A stretch of 14,713 nt of DNA from DATCDR01 sp036510575 (GTDB taxonomy: Bacteria > Actinomycetota > Acidimicrobiia > Acidimicrobiales > Bog-793). Below the pieces are notes generated by a model. It was given only the letters and a program-made list of their open reading frames with translations, did not search any database and was not told where the DNA came from. Position numbers and translations under genes: made by a program. Shown here one piece after another: positions 1 through 6,822 of the stretch (the stretch's first letter is position 1; each line of letters opens with the position of its first letter). Where the stretch lies: contig DATCDR010000250.1 in NCBI GenBank assembly GCA_036510575.1, positions 1 to 14,713 of the forward strand, read 5' to 3'.

Positions 1-1
1 C

Positions 2-241
2 GTCGCCTTCGAGATCGACGGGATCGACCTATACCACCAGCGGGGATGGTCGGTGCTCGTGCACGGCGTCCTTCGCCAGGTCGAGGCTGATCGGGAATTA
101 CTGGCCGTGCACTTCGATTCGGACACGTGGATTGCCGAGGGCCGTACGACCTGGCTGATCCTCGAACCCGAAGTCATCACCGGTCGGCGGCTCGTGCAGC
201 CAGCGCTGCAATGGGCGTTTCGCCAGAGCGGATACCTGTGA
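2..241 (+). CDS. PPOX-family split-barrel flavin/F420-binding protein, C-terminal part (partial)
   Basis: The reading frame is open from base 2 and ends at TGA 239-241, giving 79 residues; the start lies outside the window. It opens with VAFEIDGID, then a GWSVLVHGVL strand and near the end an ITGRRL segment. This order (VAFE.D..D, GWSVLV.G, then P..ITGRRL) is typical of the C-terminal half of pyridoxamine 5'-phosphate oxidase-like proteins in actinobacteria, small cytoplasmic split-barrel proteins that bind FMN or F420. The substrate cannot be told, and the cofactor-binding N-terminal half is missing. The last ~20 residues (LVQPALQWAFRQSGYL) do not match a motif I know. The gene converges on the permease at 477. 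Confidence 0.75.
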   Translation, partial: VAFEIDGIDLYHQRGWSVLVHGVLRQVEADRELLAVHFDSDTWIAEGRTTWLILEPEVITGRRLVQPALQWAFRQSGYL

Positions 242-476
242 GCTGAACGGCTCGGGCAGCAGTTGAGCCACCGGTTGGCGCCTACGAGATCTGTGGAGAG
301 CGCGACGTCCAATGCTCGAATCATCTTCCACTCTTCGCGGCACTGTCTGCCGCCCATGGCAGCGCGCTTGCATCGTGACAAGTCGGCGCTAGCTGATACC
401 CGCGCGCGAAACAACCCCCTGGTCTCGCGAGACAGCGGGTCGCTCACCGGGGGTGCCATTTGTCGGCAATTAGGTG

Positions 477-1630
477 CTACCCCGGATTGCGAGGGATTAA
501 ACACGGTACCTCGTCTGTCGTTGGTGCGTGCTCGGGCGTCAGCCCCTGGGTTGGCTCCGATGTGCTCGGGCGCGGTTCATGTGGAGTGGTTGCCTGCCAG
601 AGCTCCCGCACGACAACCTGCAACGCGCCAGCGATAGGGATGGCGACGACCGCGAATACGAAGGCGCCAAAGGAGCTCCCGATCCAGCTCCCGATCGATG
701 CTCCGATGAGGATGGACAGGAGAACGAGGAGGGGATTGACCCGCACCGTCTTGCTCATGACCACTGGATTGAGCACATGATTCTCGAAGAGGGTGTAGAC
801 GAGGAACACGACAGCGGTGGTGATGCCGGCGGACAACGAGTGGCCTGCCGCGAAAAGTACGGTCGGAATCCCCGCCAAGGCCCCGCCGACGACGGGAATG
901 AAGTCGACGAGCGTGACCCAAAGTGCCCACAGAAGTGGAAATGGAACGCCGAGCAGCACGAGGGTGACGAATACGACGACGCCCGCGACGAGCGACGTCA
1001 GCAGATCTCCGAGCACGTACCCGATCACCGAACGGTTCACCTCGCCAGCGATCTTCTTGTAGCGAATCGCGCGCTCGGGCGATATGAGGCCGAGCAGTCC
1101 CTCTCGCAGCTTGGAGCCCTCGAGGAGCAACAGCACTACCAGCGCGAAGATCGTGAATAGGGTGACCAACAGCGTGAGAGCGCCCTTGCCAGGCTCTTCG
1201 CGAAAGCGGTGAGCTTTGGCGCGTTCTTGTTTACGCACGTCTCGACGTGATAGCGACGAGCGAGACGACCGATCCAACCCGTGCCGTGCTCGGCCTGGCG
1301 AATATAGGTAGGTAGCCGATCGGCGAGATGGGTTAGGCCGTTTACCAACGGGTAGCCGAAGGCCGCCGCGAGCGCGATGAAGGCAACTACCGCGAGCAGC
1401 GTCACCACGGCTACTGCTTGACCGCGTCGTTTGAGCCCAAAGTGCTGGAGCGCTACAACGAGTGGGTTCAACACGAGGGCGACGAACCCGGCGACGAGGA
1501 GGATGAGGATGATGTCCCGGATCCGGTAGATCAGCTGTCCGCCGAGGTAAGCGACTCCCACGATCGCGACGCTGACGAGGATCGTGCGCAGCGGGATGCC
1601 TCGGGCTTCGACGGCGGTCCAAAAGGCTAT
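477..1630 (-). pseudogene. AI-2E family transporter (PerM/YdiK type), frame-disrupted
   Basis: Polytopic inner-membrane protein of the AI-2E transporter family; family members export small solutes or act as Na+/H+ antiporters, and the substrate is unknown here. Two frames share the homology. The N-terminal part (start side ~1630 to ~1186) has IYRIRDIILILLVAGF and LVLNPLVVALQ, a second membrane segment and an IRQAEHG.GWIGRL loop. The C-terminal part (~1187 to TAG 477-479) has LTLLVTLFTIFALVVLLLLEG, GEVNRSVIGYVLGDL, the hallmark VDFIPVVGG and ENHVLNPVVMSKTVRVNP. The frames switch at the GGCAAGGGC stretch (1183-1193). One lost G in the GGG run would restore the frame, but family members usually have several more residues here, so a short out-of-frame deletion between GGCA repeats is equally possible. 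The start is also unclear: coding similarity (VEARGIPLRTIL) runs back to 1630, where a TGA (1631-1633) closes the frame. GTG at 1561 is the only standard start inside it. Function as read here is probably lost. Confidence 0.8.
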
Positions 1631-2071
1631 TCAGCCTGCTGTCCGGCGGGATCGGTGCGCTGACATCGGGCAAGCATCGCGCGGGGCGCGTTCCACGTGC
1701 GGCATCGAAGCCGGCGAAGCGACGAATGCTCCGACCGGCGGCCTCACCGCTCGTGCAGATCACGAGGAGATCGTTCTGGCGAAAGGGAATCGGCGCTTAC
1801 GCCAGATCAACGTTGGCCGCCGGTGTCCATGGCTACGTGACGTAACGGATGGCTCGGCAGGGTGATCGGAACGGCGGAGATTGTGACATCGATGGCAGTA
1901 GGCGACGGGCGCTTTCGCCCTTAGAAGAGGAGCTGACGACGAAACAGCCGTCGTTTGAAGCGGTACTAGAAAAGACCCAATCGAAGTTGAGGCAACTCGA
2001 CAACGCTTGGACGACATCAGTTCTCCAAGCTGAGGGTCCGGCGCGGTTACGCCGATTAGAGGGAGAGCTAC
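1631..2071. other. Intergenic stretch, no convincing gene
   Basis: About 440 bases lie between the divergent permease and the hydrolase. On the minus strand, ATG 1677 opens a 16-codon frame (MLARCQRTDPAGQQAE, then TAG) that ends where the permease homology begins. It could be the true permease N-terminus separated by another frame lesion, but no good ribosome binding site precedes it. On the plus strand the frame starting at 1849 contains a short charged, coiled-coil-like run (LEEELTTKQPSFEAVLEKTQ) and then runs into the shifted hydrolase frame; I see no family for it. A small GGGCG-cttt-CGCCC hairpin is at ~1908-1921. Both promoters should lie here but none stands out. Confidence 0.4.
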
Positions 2072-2899
2072 ATGGGCACGATCACCACTTCGGACGGCAC
2101 GGAGATCTTCTACAAGGACTGGGGAAACCGTCAGCCATCGTGTTCAGCCGCGGGTGGCCGTTGTCGTCTGATGATTGGGACGCTCAGATGCTGTTCTTCC
2201 TCCAGCAGGGCTATCGCGTCGATCGCGCATGACCGTCGGGGCCATGGGCGATCGACGCATACGGCCGGCGGCCATGACATGGACCACTATGCCGACGACC
2301 TCGCTGCCGTGACAGCACATCTCGATCTTCACGACGCAGTCCATGTCGGTCATTCGACCGGCGGTGGCGAGGTTGTGCACTACATCGCGCGGCACGGCGA
2401 AAGCCGAGTGGCGAAGGCAGTTCTGATCAGCTCGGTGCCGCCGCTCATGCTCAAGACCGAAGCCAATCCAGGTGGCCTTCCCAAGGAGGTGTTCGACGGG
2501 CTTCAGGTACAGGTCGCGACGAATCGCGCGCAGTTCTATCGTGACCTTCCGGAGGGTCCGTTTTATGGTTTCAACCGCCCCGGCGTGAAGGCATCCGAAG
2601 GGGTGATTCAAAACTGGTGGCGGCAGGGCATGATGGGCGGTGCGAATGAGCACTACGACGGCATCGTCGCGTTCTCACAGACCGACTTCACCGAGGATCT
2701 GAAGAAAATCACCGTACCGGCGCTCGTGATGCACGGCGATGACGATCAGATCGTTCCCTACGCCGACTCGGGACCGTTGTCAGCAGCGCTTCTCCAGAAC
2801 GGAACGTTGATCACCTACAGCGGGTTCCCACACGGCATGCCCACAACGCAAGCAGAGACCATAAACGCGGATCTCTTAGCCTTCGTGAAAGAGGTGTAA
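2072..2899 (+). CDS. Alpha/beta hydrolase, non-heme chloroperoxidase/arylesterase type, with two compensating frameshifts
   Basis: Cytoplasmic alpha/beta-hydrolase of the cofactor-free haloperoxidase/esterase group. ATG 2072 follows a good ribosome binding site (AGAGGGAGAG). The first 17 residues (MGTITTSDGTEIFYKDW) match the family N-terminus. The homology then moves to another frame for 2125-2220 (KPSAIVF..., DDWDAQMLFFLQQGYRV) and returns at 2222 (IAHDRRGHGRS). One G missing from the GGGG run at 2121-2124 and one extra G at 2221 explain it, leaving a net length of 275 residues. In the repaired protein the nucleophile elbow is GHSTGGGE (Ser95), the acid lies in MHGDDDQIVP (about Asp225) and the base in FPHGMP (His254). 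The oxyanion-loop motif, usually HGWPL, reads RGWPL, another one-base change. Ends TAA. Repaired it would be a standard member; as read it is non-functional. Confidence 0.85.
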   Translation: MGTITTSDGTEIFYKDWGNRQPSCSAAGGRCRLMIGTLRCCSSSSRAIASIAHDRRGHGRSTHTAGGHDMDHYADDLAAVTAHLDLHDAVHVGHSTGGGEVVHYIARHGESRVAKAVLISSVPPLMLKTEANPGGLPKEVFDGLQVQVATNRAQFYRDLPEGPFYGFNRPGVKASEGVIQNWWRQGMMGGANEHYDGIVAFSQTDFTEDLKKITVPALVMHGDDDQIVPYADSGPLSAALLQNGTLITYSGFPHGMPTTQAETINADLLAFVKEV

Positions 2900-2968
2900 G
2901 CGGGGTATGAAGCGAGCTGCCGCCCTCGAATGTGGCGGTCGTCACCTTGGGCGAGCTCATCGGGCACG

Positions 2969-3583
2969 ATGTTCCCCATGACGCCCAGCGAGAGCTCGAC
3001 AGACTCGACCGGGACGAGTCGACTCGAGGCCTTCAGCGACTCGGTGATGGCAGTAATCATTACGATCATGGCCTTTGAGCTGCGGGCACCTGTTGGGAGC
3101 AGCTTCTCGAGCCTCGCTCATCGTCTGCCTGCACTGCTCGTTTACGTGCTGAGCTTCACCTTCGTTGGCATCTATTGGAACAACCACCACCACCTGCTGC
3201 GGGCAGCGACGAGAATCAGTGGGGGCGTCATGTGGGCGAATCTGCTGCTGCTTTTTTGCCTCTCGCTTATCCCGGTGGCAACCGAATGGGTCGCGAGCGA
3301 GTACGGGCATGAGTGGCCAGCCGCGACGTATGGACTCGTCGCACTTGCAGCGGCGCTCAGTTTCACCCTGCTCGTCCGCATGATCATCCGAGCTGACCGC
3401 GACAACTCTGTTGTTGCGGCGGCGCTCGGATCGGACGTCAAGGGACTCTCATCCCTAGTCCTTTACGCCGGCGGGATCGGTCTCGCGTTTGTCGACTGGG
3501 CCTTTGCGTATGCGATGTACGCGATCGTCTCAGCCATCTGGTTCATCCCAGACCGGCGGTTTTCGAGACGAGCGGGCCACTGA
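2969..3583 (+). CDS. TMEM175/DUF1211 family membrane protein (putative K+ channel)
   Basis: Integral membrane protein of 204 residues, the usual length for the bacterial TMEM175 (DUF1211) family, whose characterised members are potassium-selective channels. The signature RLEAFSDSVMAVIITIMAFEL (the R..xFSD motif in the first helix) is near the N-terminus. It is followed by LLVYVLSFTFVGIYWNNHHHLL, the second helix with the family's W-N-H-H run, and further helices MWANLLLLFCLSLIPVATEW, YGLVALAAALSFTLLV, LVLYAGGIGLAFVDWAFAY and YAIVSAIWFIP. The C-terminus is short and basic (DRRFSRRAGH). ATG 2969 is preferred over ATG 2930 because the signature sits close behind it; ATG 2978 is equally possible, and none has a strong ribosome binding site. 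It lies 69 bases behind the hydrolase, possibly co-transcribed. Confidence 0.85.
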   Translation: MFPMTPSESSTDSTGTSRLEAFSDSVMAVIITIMAFELRAPVGSSFSSLAHRLPALLVYVLSFTFVGIYWNNHHHLLRAATRISGGVMWANLLLLFCLSLIPVATEWVASEYGHEWPAATYGLVALAAALSFTLLVRMIIRADRDNSVVAAALGSDVKGLSSLVLYAGGIGLAFVDWAFAYAMYAIVSAIWFIPDRRFSRRAGH

Positions 3584-3694
3584 TCTCGGCATCTTCGTGC
3601 TCGCACGAGCATGCAACTGCTGAATCCGGGACCGTCGATTGCGTCGTGTCACTCCTGCGCGTCGTTGCAACCTGTGAAGAGAAACGGCGTGGAG

Positions 3695-4137
3695 TTACCC
3701 CCAGTTGCTGACGTGTAAATCGGTCGGTAACGGGGTCGGTTCGCTGCCTTCAAGACCAGCTTTCAAGCCAAGGAGGAAGTAACCTCACTTGGTCGAACAT
3801 TGGGACATGAACTCGCTCGCTTCGCGCCAACCGGCGTGGCTGAACAAGATCACCATCTCCTCGGCAGTGGAGGAGAGGTCGAAATTCAACTCCGTGTCGA
3901 CCCACTCCTCGGGACCCTCGACGCATCGGCAGGCGACGCGGTCGATCGTGACATCGATCACCTCCATCGCCGCGCTCGTGTTGGGCTGACCAAAGAAGAG
4001 CGAGAGCCTGCCGCCCTTTGTCGGGTCCCCCTCGGCGTCACGTGTCCAGCAACTTGCCAAGCCTTGGATCGTCGTCAACGCCTCGCGCGCCGCCTCCGGG
4101 AGGTCGCGATACCTACGCGATGGTGGATTGCGGCCAC
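3695..4137 (-). pseudogene. SRPBCC (AHSA1/START-like) protein with one frame lesion and an in-frame TGA
   Basis: Start GTG 4137 has a strong ribosome binding site, AGAGGAG six bases upstream (4144-4150 complement). It reads VAAIHHRVGIATS, then one C appears missing in the CCC run (4098-4100), after which the frame continues PEAAREALTTIQGLASCW, TRDAEGDPTKGG, VDVTIDRVACRCVEGPEEWV (approximate join), ILFSHAGWREASEFMSQCSTK. At 3785-3787 a TGA stands where the family has Trp (CSTKW). Translation past it gives GYFLLGLKAGLEGSEPTPLP to TAA at 3695-3697, an expected C-terminus. Repaired length is 147 residues, normal for small SRPBCC proteins that bind hydrophobic ligands in a helix-grip fold. Other genes here stop at TGA, so stop recoding is unlikely. 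It is divergent from the ArsR gene and probably shares its regulatory region. Confidence 0.75.
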
Positions 4138-4244
4138 GGCCGGCTCCTCTAGAGGTTCATCATCGGTTGTCGCTTCGGCCGAGACTCAACTCGGCTGCTT
4201 CTAAATGAAGGCCTGCCATAGATCGTATTTCTGAGCTTTCGGAC

Positions 4245-4273
4245 TTGACGGTAACGCATCAGTAAGCTAATAC
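4245..4273 (+). promoter_or_regulatory. Sigma-70-type promoter of the arsR operon, near-leaderless
   Basis: TTGACG (4245-4250), a 17-base spacer and TAATAC (4268-4273) form a good housekeeping promoter. Transcription would begin around 4280-4281, only about 6 bases before ATG 4286. No Shine-Dalgarno sequence precedes that ATG, consistent with a leaderless or near-leaderless mRNA, which is common in actinobacteria. The start site is inferred. Confidence 0.65.
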
Positions 4274-4283
4274 TTACCGTAAG
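4262..4283. promoter_or_regulatory. Putative ArsR operator: GTAAG / CTTAC / GTAAG half-sites over the -10 box
   Basis: Three half-sites are seen: GTAAG (4262-4266), CTTAC (4273-4277) and GTAAG (4279-4283). The first two make an inverted repeat with a 6-base gap, the last two one with a 1-base gap. They straddle the -10 box and the inferred start site, as expected for autorepression by the ArsR-type protein just downstream. Which pair is bound cannot be told from sequence. Confidence 0.5.
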
Positions 4284-4285
4284 CT

Positions 4286-4609
4286 ATGACGAACATACGC
4301 GCACTCGATGCACTGGGAGACCCGACGAGGCGCGCGATCTTTGAACTTCTCGCCGAGCGACCGTCCGCGGTTGGCGAACTCGCGGAGCAGCTTCCTGTAA
4401 GCCGACCAGCGGTCTCGCAACACCTGAAGGTGCTGAAAGAAGCGGGTCTTGTCGTCGATGTGCGCGACGGAACCCGGCATATCTACGAGCTCGACCCGCG
4501 AGGGATCGACGAGCTGCGGGCGTATCTCGACCGATTCTGGGGAACTGCTCTCAGCCGGCTGAAGGCCAAGACCGAACAGAAAACCGAAGAGAAAGAGGTG
4601 CCTCGATGA
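4286..4609 (+). CDS. ArsR/SmtB-type winged-helix transcriptional repressor
   Basis: Cytoplasmic DNA-binding protein of 107 residues, probably dimeric. It opens with LDALGDPTRRAIFELL (residues 7-22), the typical first helix of the subgroup, followed by a helix-turn-helix (VGELAEQLPVSRPAVSQHL, residues 29-47, with recognition helix about 39-52) and a wing (GLVVDVRDGTRHIYEL). There is no metal-binding ELCVCDL motif, so it is not an arsenic or zinc sensor of the classical kind. This subgroup is regularly paired with SRPBCC proteins. Its TGA overlaps the next ATG (ATGA), so the genes are translationally coupled. Autoregulation is likely from the half-sites over its promoter. The inducing ligand is unknown. 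The lysine/glutamate-rich tail (TEQKTEEKEVPR) is unstructured. Confidence 0.92.
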   Translation: MTNIRALDALGDPTRRAIFELLAERPSAVGELAEQLPVSRPAVSQHLKVLKEAGLVVDVRDGTRHIYELDPRGIDELRAYLDRFWGTALSRLKAKTEQKTEEKEVPR

Positions 4610-5100
4610 AGGAGTTACAGAGTTCACCAGTTCGATCGTCGATCGTGGTCGAGGCTTCGAAGGAGCGAACGTTCTCGGTCTTCACCGAGGACATCGCCTC
4701 GTGGTGGCCTCCCGATCACCACCTGCTCGAGGGTCCGCTAGCAGAGATGGTCTTCGAGCCGCGCGTCGGTGGTCACGTCTATGACCGCGGGGTCGACGGC
4801 AGCGAATGTCGGTGGGCGCGCGTGCTCGCGTACGAACCGCCGGACCGGGTTATCTTCTCGTGGAGCATCGATCTGCACTGGCAGCTCGAGACCGATCCGA
4901 ATAGAACGAGCGAGGTGGAAGTGCGCTTTGTCGAGGAGGCGCCGGAGCGAACACGTGTCGAACTCGAGCACCGCAACCTCGAGCGACACGGTGCTGGATG
5001 GGAGCAGATGCACGACGCGGTCGAAGGACCCAACGGTTGGGTCGTGGGCCTCCAGAGCTTCGCTTCGCGGATCGCCAGCCTCGCGGCTGATCTCGGGTAG
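4606..5100 (+). CDS. SRPBCC domain protein (AHSA1-like), operon partner of the ArsR regulator
   Basis: Soluble 164-residue protein with the helix-grip SRPBCC/AHSA1 fold. It shows an early VEASKERTFSVFTEDIASWWP helix region (approx. residues 15-36), a VFEPRVGGHVYDRGVDG strand pair, WARVLAYEPPDRVIFSWSID and a long C-terminal helix with WEQMHDAVEGPNGW. Such proteins bind small hydrophobic ligands or act as Hsp90-activator-like domains; the ligand is unknown. Start ATG overlaps the ArsR stop and has AGAGG-like bases inside the ArsR gene as ribosome binding site. Its last base is shared with the GTG of the next gene, so the three genes form one transcript. It is longer than and clearly different from the broken SRPBCC gene at 3695-4137. 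Confidence 0.88.
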   Translation: MKELQSSPVRSSIVVEASKERTFSVFTEDIASWWPPDHHLLEGPLAEMVFEPRVGGHVYDRGVDGSECRWARVLAYEPPDRVIFSWSIDLHWQLETDPNRTSEVEVRFVEEAPERTRVELEHRNLERHGAGWEQMHDAVEGPNGWVVGLQSFASRIASLAADLG

Positions 5101-5417
5101 TGCGGGGTTTTCTCTACCGACTGACCCCGCCGCAGGTGGACTTCGGTTTGACGATGAGCGAGGACGAACAGGCAACGATGACTGCTCACGTTGCTTACTG
5201 GTCGGGGCTGACTGCAGGCGGAGCGGTCTTAGCCTTTGGGCCGATTGCCGATCCGAGTGGACCACATGGTGTCGCGGTCTTGTTAGCAGATGACCTGTCG
5301 GCCGCCGAGGCGCTGCGAGACGAGGATCCCGCCGTGTTGTCAGCTCACGGATTTCGAACCGAGGTCATCCCGTTTCTTGGACTGGTGACGCCAGACGGAC
5401 GTTGCGACGCGACCTGA
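5100..5417 (+). CDS. YciI-like (YCII domain) protein
   Basis: Small soluble protein of 105 residues, third gene of the ArsR operon. GTG 5100 shares its first base with the upstream TAG (TAGTG), which fixes the start through translational coupling. The fold is a ferredoxin-like barrel; the sequence shows MTAHVAYWSGLTAGGAVLAFG, GPIADPSG.HGVAVL and an AEALRDEDP helix, with the His of TAHVAYW and the Asp of ADPSG or DEDP as the residues usually placed in the putative active site. Family members are proposed to be small enzymes or accessory domains, often encoded with SRPBCC or sigma-factor modules in actinobacteria; the reaction is not established. Ends TGA 5415-5417; the terminator is about 125 bases downstream. 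Confidence 0.82.
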   Translation: MRGFLYRLTPPQVDFGLTMSEDEQATMTAHVAYWSGLTAGGAVLAFGPIADPSGPHGVAVLLADDLSAAEALRDEDPAVLSAHGFRTEVIPFLGLVTPDGRCDAT

Positions 5418-5540
5418 GGTTCGACCAGATCCGTGGTGTCCCGGTCCGCCGAAGTTCCAATCGCGCCAGGACGCCTTGGTCGAAGCTCGTCAACAGCGCA
5501 GCGGGTTCTCCGGGAAACGGACGACCCGACAGTGAACAGC

Positions 5541-5580
5541 AAAGAAGCCCCCGTCGAGCGTGCTCGACGGGGGCTTCTTT
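5541..5580. terminator. Bidirectional rho-independent terminator, perfect 19-bp inverted repeat
   Basis: AAAGAAGCCCCCGTCGAGC is followed after two bases (GT) by its exact reverse complement ending in CTTCTTT. The arms carry an A-run on the left and T-run on the right, so the hairpin with its tract works on both strands. It lies between two convergent units, the ArsR operon (ending 5417) and the Rieske gene (ending 5590 on the minus strand), just 10 bases from the latter's stop. Confidence 0.92.
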
Positions 5581-5589
5581 GAGTATTGA

Positions 5590-6822
5590 TCAGTATGCCG
5601 GCTGAACGTTATTTGCTGCGGCGCGCTCGGGCTGATCGCGCCGCCAGACCTCAACAGGGTCCATGTCCCGCGGTGCGTTCGAGCCGATCGACCGAACACA
5701 GTAGGCCTCCGGATGGTGCGGCTGGGTGGGCTCGATTCCCTGCTCAAGGCGCTCGGCCATTTGTAGGAGCATCCGGCGCGCTCCGACGATCGCTCGATCG
5801 GTGGTACCGAGGTGCTCCTCGTGGCGGAAGCAGATCGGTCCATCCTGGTCTTCTTGGACCGCGACGTCTTGTAGGCGGATACCAGTGATGCCCGTGAAGT
5901 TCCCCTCTTTTTGGAGGTTCAGGTCGCGGAGGTAGTCGTTCGAGTGGTTCGCGAGCGGCAAGAACGTGATCGGGTCGACGTCCATGTCCATCGCCTCTTC
6001 GATCGGCTCGTTGAGGTCCCAGCGAATCGAGAAGCCCCACATGTGGGTGTCGTCCATCGGGACGGCAGCAGTAAGCACGGTCGTGCCGCCAGGAATGTTC
6101 GTGAAGCTCGGCAGCTGGAAGGGCGTCATCCGCCAGTAGTACTCGTTGTTCGGCTCGTCGCTTCGCGCCATCGCGATCATGCCGAAGTCGGTCTCCGCTA
6201 TGTAGAAGTGCTTTCTCGCGAGGTTCTCTGGCGGCATCACCGACTCGCCGTCCGCGAAGCTGCGGTGGAGGAAGTTGAGGTGCGCGGTGTCGAGCTCACC
6301 TTCGAGATTCTGGAGGTAGTTGCACTCCTGCAGGCGCTTGTGAGCAGCAGTCTGGTTGGCCGGGAGCGAGGCCCATTCGAACTCGGGAAACGGTGGCTTC
6401 ACGTTCTTCGGGCCCATGTAGACCCACACGGCTCCACCCGCTTCGTGGACGTCGTAGGAGATCGCACGAATCGCTTCCTTCATCCGCGACTCCTTCGGCT
6501 CGGCAGGCGTGTCGAGGCACTGACCCTCTGTGTCGAACTTCCATCCGTGATACGCGCAACGGAGTCCGCCCTCCTCGTTGCGACCCCAGTAGAGGCTCGC
6601 GTGACGATGCGGGCAGCGCTCCTCGAGGACGCCGAGCTTCCCAGCGGAGTCCCGAAATGCGATCAGGCGCTCGCCGAGGATCATCGTGCGAACTGGAGTG
6701 CAGTTACTTTCTGCGAGCTCGTTCGAGAGAAACGCTGGAATCCAGAATCGGCGAAAAAGGTTCCCCATTGGAGTGCCGGGTCCGGTTCTCGTAATCCGCT
6801 CGTTCTCTTCGATGCTCAGCAC
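5590..6822 (-). CDS. Rieske non-heme iron oxygenase, alpha subunit (phthalate dioxygenase/PobA-like)
   Basis: Cytoplasmic ring-hydroxylating or O-demethylating oxygenase, 410 residues, the normal size for the alpha3 class. The Rieske 2Fe-2S ligands are Cys70-x-His72 and Cys89-xx-His92 (CPHRHASL ... CAYHGW). The mononuclear iron site is in NYLQNLEGELDTAHLNFLH, with bridging Asp178 and ligands His181 and His186. The third ligand probably lies in LQDVAVQEDQDGP near residue 325. The start is GTG 6822, preceded by AAGGGGG on the minus strand, and this start gives the same N-terminus (MLS.EENE) as the paralogue at 12757. Substrate unknown; phthalate-type, phenoxybenzoate-type and demethylase enzymes share these motifs. 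No reductase or ferredoxin gene is adjacent. Stop is beside the terminator at 5541-5580. Probably regulated through the dyad at 6874-6895. Confidence 0.93.
   Translation of the reverse strand: MLSIEENERITRTGPGTPMGNLFRRFWIPAFLSNELAESNCTPVRTMILGERLIAFRDSAGKLGVLEERCPHRHASLYWGRNEEGGLRCAYHGWKFDTEGQCLDTPAEPKESRMKEAIRAISYDVHEAGGAVWVYMGPKNVKPPFPEFEWASLPANQTAAHKRLQECNYLQNLEGELDTAHLNFLHRSFADGESVMPPENLARKHFYIAETDFGMIAMARSDEPNNEYYWRMTPFQLPSFTNIPGGTTVLTAAVPMDDTHMWGFSIRWDLNEPIEEAMDMDVDPITFLPLANHSNDYLRDLNLQKEGNFTGITGIRLQDVAVQEDQDGPICFRHEEHLGTTDRAIVGARRMLLQMAERLEQGIEPTQPHHPEAYCVRSIGSNAPRDMDPVEVWRRDQPERAAANNVQPAY

Noticed and set aside
422..433. Palindrome GTCTCGCGAGAC between the PPOX and permease genes
   Set aside because: No T-tract and no promoter context; a 12-base palindrome in GC-rich DNA is not enough to call a terminator or operator.
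528..1160. 210-codon plus-strand open frame opposite the permease
   Set aside because: It is antisense to the AI-2E homology; its product is a charged low-complexity sequence without a recognisable domain.
2121..2222. Programmed ribosomal frameshifting in the hydrolase
   Set aside because: The family is encoded in one frame, there is no slippery heptamer with downstream structure, and both a minus and a plus shift would be needed.
3592..3615. Small hairpins (TGCTCG-CA-CGAGCA) after the TMEM175 gene
   Set aside because: Stem is short, the loop is only two bases and no T-run follows, so terminator function is not supported.
3785..3787. TGA read as tryptophan or selenocysteine (recoding)
   Set aside because: Other genes here end at TGA and no SECIS-like hairpin follows; a simple nonsense change or error, next to a frame lesion in the same gene, is more likely.
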